Positions 53,546 through 62,494 of a DNA stretch of 64,000 nucleotides are shown piece by piece. The stretch comes from Qipengyuania_B sp965214525 (GTDB lineage: Bacteria > Pseudomonadota > Alphaproteobacteria > Sphingomonadales > Sphingomonadaceae), in the NCBI GenBank assembly GCA_965214525.1, contig OZ243959.1, positions 2,232,001 through 2,296,000 of the forward strand. Reading direction: 5' to 3'. Every line of letters begins with the position of its first letter. The stretch's first letter is position 1. The notes under the pieces were generated by a model. That model was given only the letters and a program-made list of their open reading frames with translations. It was not told the DNA's origin and did not search any database. The position numbers and the translations under genes are program-made.

Positions 53546-54289
53546 TCAAACTCCGTCGGATACCGATTGAGCAACCGTGCGCAGCAACAGGGCGATATCC
53601 TGCGGTCGCGACAGCCGGTGATCCCCATCCTTGACCAGTGTGACCTTTACCGCATCAGAACGCAGGGCGCTTGCCAGCCGTACGCTAAGTTCCCACGGCA
53701 CATCCGCGTCGCGCTGGCCGTGCAGCAGATGCACCGGCGCCTGTATGGCGATCTCTCTGCCCAGCAGTTTGACCCGCTCGCCATCCTGCCAGAAAGCCGC
53801 ATGGGTCGGCGTGGGCTCTGGGCCGTAGGGATTGTTCTCGAACACGGTTTCTCCGGCTTCGAACATCGCCTTGTGTTCCGGCGAAAAGCCCCATTCGGTA
53901 AAATCCGGCGCGGCGGCAATGCCGATCATGCCTGCCAATTGTCCGCCAATCGCTTCTGCCGCGAGCAACATGAGCCAGCCACCCATGCTGGACCCTACGA
54001 GCACGACCGGGCCTTCGACCCGCGCCGCGACGGTCGCGCACACTTCGTCTTTCCAGCGCGACAGCGTGCCATCGGCAAAATCGCCGCTGCTTTGCCCGCA
54101 ACCGGAATAATCCAGCAACAGGCACGCGTGTCCGTTCGCTTGCGCCCAATCGAACAGGGCGGTCGCCTTCCCGCCCTGCATGTCGGACTTGTAGCCCGGC
54201 AGAAAGACGATCGCCGGGCCAGTTCCGTGTGCCTGGCGAAAGGCGATTTGCCGTCCATCGGGCATCACGTGAAATTGAATGTCGCGCAT
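53546..54289 (-). CDS. Alpha/beta hydrolase (ABHD10-like)
   Basis: A 247-aa alpha/beta hydrolase. IVFLPGYKSDMQGGKATALF and LLDYSGCGQSSGDF are the oxyanion region. The nucleophile elbow is VGSSMGGWLML (Ser near 103). The acid is in HGQRDADVPW and the catalytic His in KDGDHRLSRPQD. The GYKSDMQGGKA start recalls ABHD10-type thioesterases. No signal peptide is visible. It is first in a minus-strand run that includes the TPR and LLM genes. Confidence 0.88.
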   Translation of the reverse strand: MRDIQFHVMPDGRQIAFRQAHGTGPAIVFLPGYKSDMQGGKATALFDWAQANGHACLLLDYSGCGQSSGDFADGTLSRWKDEVCATVAARVEGPVVLVGSSMGGWLMLLAAEAIGGQLAGMIGIAAAPDFTEWGFSPEHKAMFEAGETVFENNPYGPEPTPTHAAFWQDGERVKLLGREIAIQAPVHLLHGQRDADVPWELSVRLASALRSDAVKVTLVKDGDHRLSRPQDIALLLRTVAQSVSDGV

Positions 54290-54325
54290 CGCGCCATTGT
54301 CGGGCGATGCGCGAACCGATGCAAC

Positions 54326-55402
54326 CTAGAACAAGTCGAATCCCTCGACATCGGGGTCGGCCGCGCACATGCCTTTGAGCGCTTTGAACTCTGCCTTGCT
54401 CAGCACCGGAGGATAATCCCGTCCTGCGATCGCGCTGGTGCGAAACGCCTTCGCCCGCTCCGCCTGTGCAGGGTGGGTGGAAAGCCATTCCATCGCTTCG
54501 GGCATATCGTCGCCACCGGCTTCCTCTACCTGGCGTTCGAAGAATCGGGCCGCGCCAACGGGGGAGACGTCACCCGTGCGCATCGCGGCACGAGCCCAAT
54601 CGTCGGCTTCGGCCTCCGCGTCGCGGGAATAGCGCATCGTCGTCGCGGCAAGGGCACCCGAACCGACATTGGAATTGATTCCGCTAGTCAGTACCGACAG
54701 GCCGAACTGCCTAAGCAAGGCAGTCATCACATGCCTTTCCCGCACATGGCCGACTTCATGGGCGAGCACGCCGGCAAGTTCCTCCGGCGTCTCGGCCTCC
54801 TGCACCAGGCCATCGAACAGCAATACCTGTCCGCCCGGCAGCGCGACCGCGTTGACCATGTCGATATTGGCGATACCGGCGCGCACTTTCGCGTGGGCCG
54901 GATCCACCTTGGCGAGCAGCCTGGCAAGGGCGGCATTCCCTTCCGCAGTGGAACACATGCGATTGCCCAAGTCGCCGATCATCGCATCGCCGAGGCGGCG
55001 TTCCCATGCCTGCGGCACCATCGGGCCGAGCCAGGTTGGCGCGCTCAGGAACAGCGCTAACGCCGCAGCGCTTGCGACAGCGAAGGCCGCCGCCGCCTTT
55101 CCAAGGCCGATCCGGTCGATCCAGGCGCCGTAATTCTGCCTGGCAGGCAGGCTGCCCGCAAGGCCGGGCGGCAGATCGGCTGGAAGTATCAAACGGAAAT
55201 CGGCGTTGTCGCGGCGGCGATAGACCGTCTCGTTGCGCCGGTGCTCGAAGAATTGCAGATCGGAGACGCGAAGGTCTGCCGTTTCGCCAGCATCCGACCG
55301 AAGAGCTAGCCGATCTGCCCCGTCCCAGCGCGCTTCGCCGCTGTGGCGAATGGCGGAATGCCCATCGTACCAACGAGCCGAGGTCGGAAAAGTCGGTTCC
55401 AT
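54326..55402 (-). CDS. M48-type zinc metalloprotease, membrane-anchored
   Basis: A 358-aa protein. A roughly 110-residue N-terminal region precedes a membrane segment (AAAFAVASAAALALFLSAP). The protease domain holds AGVLAHEVGHVRERHVMTAL (HExxH zinc site) and the third ligand Glu in RDAEAEADDWARAAM. THPAQAERAKAF is a usual M48 end. M48 enzymes take part in membrane protein quality control or cleave exported proteins. It ends 36 bp from the hydrolase gene; the DUF898 protein precedes it by 9 bp, so the two may work together. Confidence 0.92.
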   Translation of the reverse strand: MEPTFPTSARWYDGHSAIRHSGEARWDGADRLALRSDAGETADLRVSDLQFFEHRRNETVYRRRDNADFRLILPADLPPGLAGSLPARQNYGAWIDRIGLGKAAAAFAVASAAALALFLSAPTWLGPMVPQAWERRLGDAMIGDLGNRMCSTAEGNAALARLLAKVDPAHAKVRAGIANIDMVNAVALPGGQVLLFDGLVQEAETPEELAGVLAHEVGHVRERHVMTALLRQFGLSVLTSGINSNVGSGALAATTMRYSRDAEAEADDWARAAMRTGDVSPVGAARFFERQVEEAGGDDMPEAMEWLSTHPAQAERAKAFRTSAIAGRDYPPVLSKAEFKALKGMCAADPDVEGFDLF

Positions 55403-55411
55403 TCGTCCAGC

Positions 55412-56494
55412 CTAGATTGCGCCCATGTCGAACGCGTCGAGCAATCCTTCGCCATGGCGAGCCGTCTTCGTCGTCGATTGAGTCAACTCGTCCAGCATGA
55501 TCTCGCCGCCAGCTTCCATGTGCACCATGAAGAACTTCCAGTGACGATAGGACAGGAACACAAATCCTAGGCCCAGCGTGAGGACAAGCAGCAGCGCGTC
55601 GCCCAGGAACAGCTTGATCCAGTCCCAAGTGGAGGCGGTGAAGGAGAACTGAAGGTCGCGCCAGCGGGTCGCGCCGATCGCCTCACGATAGAATTTGGCG
55701 TAATAGGCAACCGCGATCAGGCCGAGGCCGAAATAGAAGAAGACGACGCCGAACAAAAGGCTCAGGCCGACACCGATGTCGGAGCCGCCGCCGGCAAACC
55801 CGCCAAGCAAGCCCAGGATGACAGCGCCGATCGCCAGCACGCCGGGCGCCAGATAGAACAGAAAGAAACGCGCGAACACATCCCCCGGGCCGACATCAGC
55901 CTCGAACCCGAACGGGCCGAAGCTCATCTTGCGCCAACGCTCGTTCCACAGGTTGGTCATCGACCAGGGGATGAGCAAGCCCAGCGCCGCGTAGCCGACG
56001 AACGTCTTCCACATGTAAGACAGACCGTAGGTGAAGCCGGGGTCGTCGCTGCCGCCCCTGATACCGCGCCAGCGCGTGCGGCTCAGGCGGTATCGCAGCG
56101 CGCGATAGCGGGCGAGGCCCGTCAGATAGAATACGAACAGGAACGCGCCTGCCGTCAGCAATCCGGCCACCACCTCCTGCCCGCGCAGGGCCAGCGCCTG
56201 GGTGACAAAGGACAGGAAGAAGAACGGTACGCCGAACAGCACCGCCACCAGCAGGAACCCAAAGAACAGTTCCTTGCCCGTGCCGGCCCATTCCAGCCGT
56301 TCGTCGACAAATCGGCTGCGTGACCACAGATAGCGCCGTTCGCGGGCGACGGCCCAGAAGCGATAGATGCCAAGGGTGACGATGGTCAGCAGTAGATTGG
56401 TGAACGCAATGGGCGCGAACTCTCGCCAGGTGCCGTCGAAACCGAATGCGCTTTCATCACCTTGGCCGTCGTAACGCGCCGCCTGATCGTTCAC
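55412..56494 (-). CDS. DUF898 (YjgN-like) membrane protein
   Basis: A 360-aa integral protein. FGFDGTWREFAPIAFTNLLL and YRFWAVARERRYLWSRSRF are typical DUF898 starts, with repeats such as FTYGLSYMWKTFVGYAALGL and YYAKFYREAIGATRWRDLQF. There are about six to eight membrane segments. YjgN family function is unknown. Coupled by 9 bp to an M48 protease, an arrangement common in proteobacteria, which hints at a shared envelope role. Confidence 0.88.
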   Translation of the reverse strand: MNDQAARYDGQGDESAFGFDGTWREFAPIAFTNLLLTIVTLGIYRFWAVARERRYLWSRSRFVDERLEWAGTGKELFFGFLLVAVLFGVPFFFLSFVTQALALRGQEVVAGLLTAGAFLFVFYLTGLARYRALRYRLSRTRWRGIRGGSDDPGFTYGLSYMWKTFVGYAALGLLIPWSMTNLWNERWRKMSFGPFGFEADVGPGDVFARFFLFYLAPGVLAIGAVILGLLGGFAGGGSDIGVGLSLLFGVVFFYFGLGLIAVAYYAKFYREAIGATRWRDLQFSFTASTWDWIKLFLGDALLLVLTLGLGFVFLSYRHWKFFMVHMEAGGEIMLDELTQSTTKTARHGEGLLDAFDMGAI

Positions 56495-56683
56495 TGTCGT
56501 TCCCCCCAGAACCCGTACCCGCTACGCATCCTGCCCCGTGCGCCGCAAGTCAAGTGGCGGCGATCATGGCAGCAAGAGGTTAACGGCTTGGTAGCGACCA
56601 ACCTGCACCGTTCCGGATATGCCCAAGATGTCGTTGCGTTGTCATGCAAAAGAGGCAGAACCGATCGGGACAACATCGGGAGC

Positions 56684-58351
56684 ATGATGATGATATCCAC
56701 CGAACCGCCCGACTGCGCCAATCTGCCGCGGATTGATCGCCGCTCCGTGTTGAAGACAGGCGCGCTGGGTGCGGGTCTGGCCGCGTCGCCGCTGGCCGCG
56801 CAAGGCACGGCGCGAGGGTTCACGCATGGGGTCGCCAGCGGGGAGCCATCGGTTGACGGCGTGCTGTTATGGACGCGCTATCTCGCCATGCAGGATACGC
56901 AACTCGTCTGGCAAATCCTGACGCCCGACGCGAACCGGCGGGTGATCGCGGAAGGGCAAGTCACCGCCGCGGCGGATCGCGATTGGTGCACGAAGGTGCG
57001 GGCTACCGGTCTGGAACCGGGGCGCTGGTACTATTACCGCTTCGTCGCGCCCAATGGCACGATGTCGGACCTTGGCCGTACGCGCACCCTGCCGGTCGGA
57101 CCGGTGGACCGTTTCCGCATGGCTGTGTTCAGTTGTTCCAACATGGGCTTTGGCTGGTTCAACGCCTACGCCCACGCCGCCGAGACGAACGCGTTCGACT
57201 TGATCTATCATGCGGGCGACTATCTTTACGAATACGCGCCGGGCACCTATCCCGCGCTCGAACAAACGCTGTCCGGCCGGGATATCTTCCCTGATCGTGA
57301 GATCATTGCGCTGGCCGACTACCGGTTGCGCTATGCGACCTACCGCGCCGATCGCGACTTGCAGCGCCTGCATCAACTGTACCCAATGATTGCCGGCTGG
57401 GACGATCACGAATCCGCCAATGACAGCTATGCGTCGGGGGCGGAGAACCATCAGCCGGACACCGAAGGCGACTGGAACGTGCGCAAGCAGGTGGCCATGC
57501 GGGCCTATCGCGAATGGATGCCGGTATCCGACGAGAACTGGAGCGCTTATGAGATCGGCGACCTGGCGACGATCTTCCGGCTGGAGACGCGGCTGACGAA
57601 TCGCGGGCAGCCGCCAAGCCTGCAGGCGGTGCTGCAAGGGCGGAACGCCCCTGCGGAGTTGGAGAGTGCGATGCAGGCCTTTCGGGACGGGGCCTACCGC
57701 GATCCGGCCCGCGAGCTGCTGGGTGCCGAACAGCAGAACTGGCTGGCGGGCGGCATGATCCGATCGCGAGGGGCGGGCAAGGTTTGGCAGGTCGCGGCCC
57801 AGCAGGTGCTGATGGGCAGTCTATCGACCCCGGTCGCCTTGGCTGACGCGCTTACTGACGAGGTGCCGGCCTTCGTCCGCGACCGGGTACGGATCGGCGC
57901 GCTGGCGAGCCGCAACGGCCTGCCGCTCAACATGGATGCCTGGGACGGCTACCCCGCCGCACGCGAGCGGGTACTGGCCGCGGCGCTGGCTGCGGATGCG
58001 AATTTCATATCGCTTGCCGGGGACACGCACAATGCCTGGGCGTTCGATCTGTCCCATGGCGGCGAACGGGCGGGCGTGGAGTTCGGCGGGCAATCCGTCA
58101 CCTCTCCGGGGTTCGAAGGGTATCTGAACATGGTCGCTCCGGCGGACATGGCGCGTGCGCTGGTTGGGCAGAACGATCAGCTCGTGTGGGCCGACACCGC
58201 GCGGCGCGGCTACATGGCCGTGGAACTGACGCCGCAACGTGCGACGAGCGAGTATCGCTTTCTGGACACGGTGCGCCAGCGCTCCACCAGGCTCGCAGGA
58301 ACGCATACGGTAGGAGCGCGCGCAGGCGAGCGGCAGTTGGAGCGCGTGTGA
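56684..58351 (+). CDS. PhoD-like alkaline phosphatase, Tat-exported
   Basis: A 555-aa protein. A twin-arginine signal (RRSVLKTGALGAGLAASPLAA) precedes the PhoD fold: FTHGVASGEPSVDGVLLWTR at the beta-sandwich, then LIYHAGDYLYEYAPG, AGWDDHESANDSYASG and LAGDTHNAWAFDLS, which hold the metal-binding Asp, Asn and His residues. PhoD enzymes use Ca and Fe and release phosphate from esters in the periplasm or outside. GGGAG lies before three successive ATG codons (56684, 56687, 56690); the third has the best spacing. Confidence 0.92.
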   Translation: MMMISTEPPDCANLPRIDRRSVLKTGALGAGLAASPLAAQGTARGFTHGVASGEPSVDGVLLWTRYLAMQDTQLVWQILTPDANRRVIAEGQVTAAADRDWCTKVRATGLEPGRWYYYRFVAPNGTMSDLGRTRTLPVGPVDRFRMAVFSCSNMGFGWFNAYAHAAETNAFDLIYHAGDYLYEYAPGTYPALEQTLSGRDIFPDREIIALADYRLRYATYRADRDLQRLHQLYPMIAGWDDHESANDSYASGAENHQPDTEGDWNVRKQVAMRAYREWMPVSDENWSAYEIGDLATIFRLETRLTNRGQPPSLQAVLQGRNAPAELESAMQAFRDGAYRDPARELLGAEQQNWLAGGMIRSRGAGKVWQVAAQQVLMGSLSTPVALADALTDEVPAFVRDRVRIGALASRNGLPLNMDAWDGYPAARERVLAAALAADANFISLAGDTHNAWAFDLSHGGERAGVEFGGQSVTSPGFEGYLNMVAPADMARALVGQNDQLVWADTARRGYMAVELTPQRATSEYRFLDTVRQRSTRLAGTHTVGARAGERQLERV

Positions 58352-58388
58352 CTTGATTTGGCGACGCGGTCGCGTTAACTCCTTCTAC

Positions 58389-58460
58389 ATGAACGCGAAC
58401 CGCTTCACCACGACTACCACCACCACCGGCTGCGGCCGGGGGCGGATGGTCGCGACGTAA
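58389..58460 (+). CDS. Threonine-rich leader peptide of thrS (23 aa)
   Basis: A 24-codon frame upstream of thrS. It begins MNANRF and continues with seven threonine codons in a row (58407-58427: ACC ACG ACT, then four ACC), then GCGRGRMVAT and TAA. A run of codons for the amino acid whose tRNA synthetase is encoded next is the signature of transcription attenuation. No good ribosome binding site precedes the ATG, which is the weak point of the call. It is followed by the alternative hairpins listed next. Confidence 0.7.
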   Translation: MNANRFTTTTTTTGCGRGRMVAT

Positions 58461-58497
58461 GCGCACCGCCGCCGCCCGGGGTTCGGGCGGAACGGCG
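58429..58497 (+). promoter_or_regulatory. Attenuator region of thrS: mutually exclusive hairpins
   Basis: CCGCCCG (58472-58478) pairs with CGGGCGG (58484-58490) around a GGGTT loop. The stem is extended by CGCCG (58467-58471) with CGGCG (58493-58497). GGGCGG (58440-58445), inside the leader peptide codons, can instead pair with CCGCCC (58472-58477). The two folds exclude each other, as expected where ribosome stalling on Thr codons decides the outcome. No U-run follows the second stem, so a Rho-independent terminator is not shown; translational control or Rho action is possible. Confidence 0.6.
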
Positions 58498-58572
58498 TTG
58501 ACCTCCCGAAACCGGAATGACACTGCAACGCCGGCAATGGCGCAGCACCGCTGCGTCTATGGGGAAGCACGA

Positions 58573-60567
58573 ATGACTCAGCTTTTGAAGATCAGCCTGC
58601 CAGATGGCTCGGTGCGTGAAGTGGAGCAAGGCGCGACGCCCGCCGATGTCGCGGCCGCGATCGGCCCCGGTCTTGCCAAGGCGGCCTTGGCTGCGCGGGT
58701 GAACGGCGAGCTGCGCGATCTCACACGGCCTTTCGAAGGCGACGCGGACTTGTCGCTCGTCACCGCGCGCGACGAAGCAGAGGCTCTGGAACTTGCGCGC
58801 CACGACTACGCGCATGTGCTGGCAGAGGCAGTGCAGAACCTGTTCCCCGGCACGCAGATCACCTTTGGCCCGGCGACCGAAGACGGCTTTTATTACGACT
58901 TCGCGCCTCCGGCTGATCGCGGCCCCTTCACCGAAGATGACCTGCCCGCAATCGAGGAGGAGATGCGCCGCGTCATCGCTGCTGACGCACCTTTGGTGCG
59001 AGAGGTGTGGACCAGACCGCAATTGATCCAATGGTTCGAAGATCATGGCGAGACGTTCAAGGCGCAATGGGCAGCGGAATTGCCCGAAGGCGAAGAACTG
59101 ACGGTCTATCGCCAGGGCGAGTGGCTCGACATGTGCCGTGGTCCGCATCTGGCCAGCACGGGCAAACTGGCACCAGACGCCTTCAGGCTGACGCGGGTGT
59201 CGGGCGCCTATTGGCGCGGCGACCAGAAGAATGCCATGCTAAGCCGCATCTACGGCACCGGCTGGCTCGACAGGAAACAGCTTGCCCAGCACATGACCCG
59301 GCTGGACGAGGCGGCCAAGCGCGATCACCGTAAACTGGGTCGCGAGATGGACCTGTTCCATCTGCAGGAAGAGGCGCATGGCAGCGTCTTCTGGCATCCA
59401 AAGGGCTACATGATCTGGCGGCAGCTCGAGGCCTATATGCGCCGCAGGATGGACGGGGCGGGCTATCAGGAGATCAAGACCCCGCAATTGATGGACGTGC
59501 GCCAATGGGAGCGTTCAGGGCATTGGGGCAAGTATTCGGAGAACATGTTCGCCGTGCCCGATGAGGTGCCCAATGCCATTGATGAGAGCGTCGAGGTGTC
59601 GCGCGATGTCGACTGGATGGCCCTCAAACCGATGAACTGCCCCGCGCATGTGCTCGTATTCAAGCAGGGCATCACCTCCTACCGAGACCTGCCGCTGCGC
59701 TTGGGCGAGATGGGCTGCTGTCATCGGAACGAACCGCATGGCGCGCTGCATGGCATCATGCGCGTCCGCCAGTTCACGCAGGACGATGCGCATATCTTCT
59801 GTACCGAAGCCCAGGTCGTGGAAGAGGTGCAGAAGTTCTGCCGTCTGGTCGACAGCGTCTACAAGGATTTCGGCTTCCATTACCAGATCAAGCTGGCGCT
59901 GCGCCCGGACGAACGCTTCGGAACGGATGCGGACTGGGACAAGGCCGAACAGGAATTGCGCGATGCCGTGGCCGACGCGGGGATGGCCACCGATGAATAT
60001 GGCTGGGAGGAGTTGCCGGGCGAGGGGGCTTTCTACGCACCTAAACTGGAATGGCACCTTACAGACGCGATCGGGCGCACCTGGCAGGTGGGCACCATCC
60101 AGTCCGACCGCGTGCTGCCCGATCGACTCGACGCAAGCTATGTCGGCGAAGATGGCGAGAAACATCGCCCGGTCATGCTCCACCGTGCGATCTTCGGAAC
60201 GTTTGAGCGGTTCATCGGCGTGCTGATCGAGCATTACGCGGGCCGGCTCCCCCTGTGGCTGGCACCGGTGCAGGCGGTTGTGGCGACGATCACCTCGGAA
60301 GCGGACGATTATGCGCGAGAAGCGGAGGCAGAGCTGAGGGCCGCGGGGATCCGCGTCGAAAGCGACCTGCGCAACGAAAAGATCAACTACAAGGTGCGCG
60401 AACATTCGCTGGCGAAGGTGCCGCACCTGCTGGTCGTCGGCAAGCGGGAGGCGGAGGAAGGTACGGTCGCCATCCGTACGCTGGGCGAGAAGGAACAACG
60501 GGCGATGGCGCTGGACGAGGCCATCGCCATGTTGCTGGCAGATGCGACGCCGCCTGATTTGCGCTGA
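58573..60567 (+). CDS. thrS: Threonyl-tRNA synthetase
   Basis: A 664-aa class II synthetase. The N-terminal TGS domain (TQLLKISLPDGSVREVEQGA) is followed by the SAD editing domain (HDYAHVLAEAVQNLFPGTQI, with HxxxH and YYDFAPP). The catalytic domain has SVFWHPKGYMIWRQLEAYMR (motif 1 region), MNCPAHVLVFKQGITSYRDLP, and CCHRNEPHGALHGIMRVRQF (motif 2). HRPVMLHRAIFGTFERFIGVLIE (motif 3) and an anticodon-binding domain complete it. It charges tRNA-Thr. ATG 58573 is preceded by GGGGA. Expression is probably controlled by the leader at 58389-58497. Confidence 0.97.
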   Translation: MTQLLKISLPDGSVREVEQGATPADVAAAIGPGLAKAALAARVNGELRDLTRPFEGDADLSLVTARDEAEALELARHDYAHVLAEAVQNLFPGTQITFGPATEDGFYYDFAPPADRGPFTEDDLPAIEEEMRRVIAADAPLVREVWTRPQLIQWFEDHGETFKAQWAAELPEGEELTVYRQGEWLDMCRGPHLASTGKLAPDAFRLTRVSGAYWRGDQKNAMLSRIYGTGWLDRKQLAQHMTRLDEAAKRDHRKLGREMDLFHLQEEAHGSVFWHPKGYMIWRQLEAYMRRRMDGAGYQEIKTPQLMDVRQWERSGHWGKYSENMFAVPDEVPNAIDESVEVSRDVDWMALKPMNCPAHVLVFKQGITSYRDLPLRLGEMGCCHRNEPHGALHGIMRVRQFTQDDAHIFCTEAQVVEEVQKFCRLVDSVYKDFGFHYQIKLALRPDERFGTDADWDKAEQELRDAVADAGMATDEYGWEELPGEGAFYAPKLEWHLTDAIGRTWQVGTIQSDRVLPDRLDASYVGEDGEKHRPVMLHRAIFGTFERFIGVLIEHYAGRLPLWLAPVQAVVATITSEADDYAREAEAELRAAGIRVESDLRNEKINYKVREHSLAKVPHLLVVGKREAEEGTVAIRTLGEKEQRAMALDEAIAMLLADATPPDLR

Positions 60568-60578
60568 CTTGTAGCGAC

Positions 60579-61325
60579 GTGGAACTGCTCGCCGGCTTCG
60601 CTCCGGCTCAGCTCGTCGCCGCGCTGGCGACCGCGCTTGTCGCGGCGTTCATCCGGGGGCTTGCCGGGTTCGGCATGGCGATATTGCTCGTGCCGATCCT
60701 GGCCCTCGCCCTGACGCCGGTCGAGGCGGTGCTTGTCACGAACGGTGTCGCGTTGCTGATCGGCTTGAGCGAACTTCGACGCATCATGCGCGATGCGGAG
60801 CGCTCGGCGTTGCTGATCGGGGGGGTGGCGCTTCTCACCACCGCTCTGGGGCTGTGGCTGCTCGCCATAACGCCGCCCGATATCGCGCGGGTTCTGATCG
60901 CGTTGGTCGCGTTGTCGGCTTTTGGGGCGATCCTTTTGCCGCAACGCGCTGCCGATCTACCGAGCAGATCGCACACCGTCGCCACCGGCGTTGCGACCGG
61001 GCTGTTGACGGGATTTGCCGGTATGCCGGGCCCCCCGGTCGTGCCCTATTACGTCGGGCGCGCCATTCCAAGGGAGCAGGCCAAGGCATCGATGCTCCTG
61101 ATCTTCACCATTGCAGCATTCGCGGGGCTTGGATCGGGCGCTGCGCTAGGGCTGATGCAGGTAAAATTGCTGGTGCTCGCGGCCCTGTTGTTCCCAGCCG
61201 TATTGCTGGGGAATTGGCTGGGAAGCCTTGCATTTGGCAAGGTGAGCGACCGGCTTTGGCGAGGGTTCGTGGCGCTTGTGCTGGCAGCAGCGGCATTGGC
61301 CGCGCTTGCCAAACTATCGGGTTAG
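60579..61325 (+). CDS. TauE/SafE-family membrane transporter (TSUP)
   Basis: A 248-aa protein with about eight membrane segments. It opens with VAALATALVAAFIRGLAGFGMAILLVP, the TSUP motif with the small-residue-rich G-x-x-G-F-G pattern. A second copy of this motif, ATGVATGLLTGFAGMPGPPVVPYYV, marks the second half. TauE/SafE proteins export sulfite or sulfoacetate in some hosts; in others the substrate is unknown. The start is GTG at 60579, 11 bp after thrS, so it may be read from the thrS transcript. Confidence 0.9.
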   Translation: MELLAGFAPAQLVAALATALVAAFIRGLAGFGMAILLVPILALALTPVEAVLVTNGVALLIGLSELRRIMRDAERSALLIGGVALLTTALGLWLLAITPPDIARVLIALVALSAFGAILLPQRAADLPSRSHTVATGVATGLLTGFAGMPGPPVVPYYVGRAIPREQAKASMLLIFTIAAFAGLGSGAALGLMQVKLLVLAALLFPAVLLGNWLGSLAFGKVSDRLWRGFVALVLAAAALAALAKLSG

Positions 61326-61445
61326 CGCGGGAAGAAGTGGCCCGGCCGCGATGAGCGCCAGCCCGCAGGCATTCACGATGGCAAAGCGCAGCGCATCCAC
61401 CGGCGATGAAAGATGCGAACGGGTTAGAGCGATTGCATGAACCAT
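61314..61445 (-). CDS. Possible small membrane protein, 43 aa (low confidence)
   Basis: A frame encoding MVHAIALTRSHLSSPVDALR and a hydrophobic stretch (FAIVNACGLALIAAGPLLPAL). It overlaps the convergent TSUP gene by 12 bp and lies beyond the aguA terminator. GGAG is only two bases before the ATG, which is poor spacing. No family is recognised, so it may be chance. Confidence 0.25.
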   Translation of the reverse strand: MVHAIALTRSHLSSPVDALRFAIVNACGLALIAAGPLLPALTR

Positions 61446-61480
61446 GGCTCCGGTTTGCCGCAAAAGTCCTAACGAAACGT

Positions 61481-61504
61481 AAAAAGCGGCAGGATATTGC
61501 CGCT
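61481..61504 (-). terminator. Intrinsic terminator of the agmatine deiminase gene
   Basis: On the minus strand AGCGGCA, six-base loop ATATCC, TGCCGCT, then a run of T (61485-61481) gives a 7-bp GC-rich stem with a U-tract. It begins inside the stop codon of aguA, a compact and convincing Rho-independent terminator. Confidence 0.85.
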
Positions 61505-62484
61505 CAGGCGGCAGGCATTTGCTGGCTGGCGCAATGAAACCCGCCGCCACCTGCAAGCACTGCGTCGGCGGGCAAGCCAATGGCCGTCCGATCGGGAAAG
61601 AGTTCTTTGACCGCGCTTACCGCCTGCTCGTCCTGCGGCACGCCGAAGGTCGGCACCACGACGAGGTGCGAAGTGATGGCAAAGTTGGCGTAACTCGCCG
61701 GTTCGATCACGTCTCCCCGCGTGATGAGACCAGGAGAGGGAATGGATTTTACAGTCAGGCCGAATGCCTCGGCGTGATGCTTTGCATCGCGATAGATCGC
61801 GGCGTTGGGGTCATTCGGCCCGGCAGGTTCGGCAAGGGCGATCGTGCCGGGTGCGACGAAGCGGGCAAGATTGTCGACGTGGCCATCCGTATGATCGTTC
61901 AAAAGACCGTCGCCCAGCCAGCAGATGCTGTCGAAACCAAGACTGGATGCAAGTTGGCTTTCGATATCTGCCTTCGACAGGTTCGGATTGCGGTTCGCGT
62001 TCAACAGGCACTGCTGCGTCGCGATTGCCAGCCCTGTGCCGTCGGTATCGACTGCGCCGCCCTCAAGTACCAGGTCACTCACCGTCAGCGGTAGCCCGGC
62101 ATCCTGCGCGAGTTCAGCGCCGATCGTCTGGTCGCCGGCCATGCAGTATTTTCCGCCCCAGCCATTGAAGGCGAAGCGCCTCGCAAGCAACAACCCGTCA
62201 TCGCCGCGTATCACCAGCGGTCCGGTATCGCGCAACCAGATGTCGCCATACACACGCCGTTCCAGCTTGACCGCACCTGTTACCAGCGAGCGCGCCCGTG
62301 CTTCGTTCGTGGCGTCGCGGACCAGCAGGCGGACATCCTGTCCACTGTCCGCCACCGCGTTGGCGAACGCCGCTATCTGCTCTTGTGCCTTGGCCAGGAA
62401 GCCGGGCCATTCTTGGGCGTCATGCGGAAACCCGATCCATAGCCAATCCTGCTTCGCCCATTCGGGCGGCATCGTCACAGGCAT
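61504..62484 (-). CDS. aguA: Agmatine deiminase / peptidyl-arginine deiminase family
   Basis: A 326-aa guanidine-modifying enzyme. MPPEWAKQDWLWIGFPHDAQEW is the family start, then RVYGDIWLRDTGPLVIRGDD, LEGGAVDTDGTGLAIATQQC, GDGLLNDHTDGHVDNLARFV (active-site His and Asp), and the catalytic Cys in GGGGFHCASQQMP near the C-terminus. It converts agmatine to N-carbamoylputrescine in polyamine synthesis. ATG 62484 lies 11 bp after the stop of the M28 peptidase gene; an in-frame ATG at 62550 would overlap that gene. Confidence 0.92.
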   Translation of the reverse strand: MPVTMPPEWAKQDWLWIGFPHDAQEWPGFLAKAQEQIAAFANAVADSGQDVRLLVRDATNEARARSLVTGAVKLERRVYGDIWLRDTGPLVIRGDDGLLLARRFAFNGWGGKYCMAGDQTIGAELAQDAGLPLTVSDLVLEGGAVDTDGTGLAIATQQCLLNANRNPNLSKADIESQLASSLGFDSICWLGDGLLNDHTDGHVDNLARFVAPGTIALAEPAGPNDPNAAIYRDAKHHAEAFGLTVKSIPSPGLITRGDVIEPASYANFAITSHLVVVPTFGVPQDEQAVSAVKELFPDRTAIGLPADAVLAGGGGFHCASQQMPAA

Positions 62485-62494
62485 GACCGGGCGG

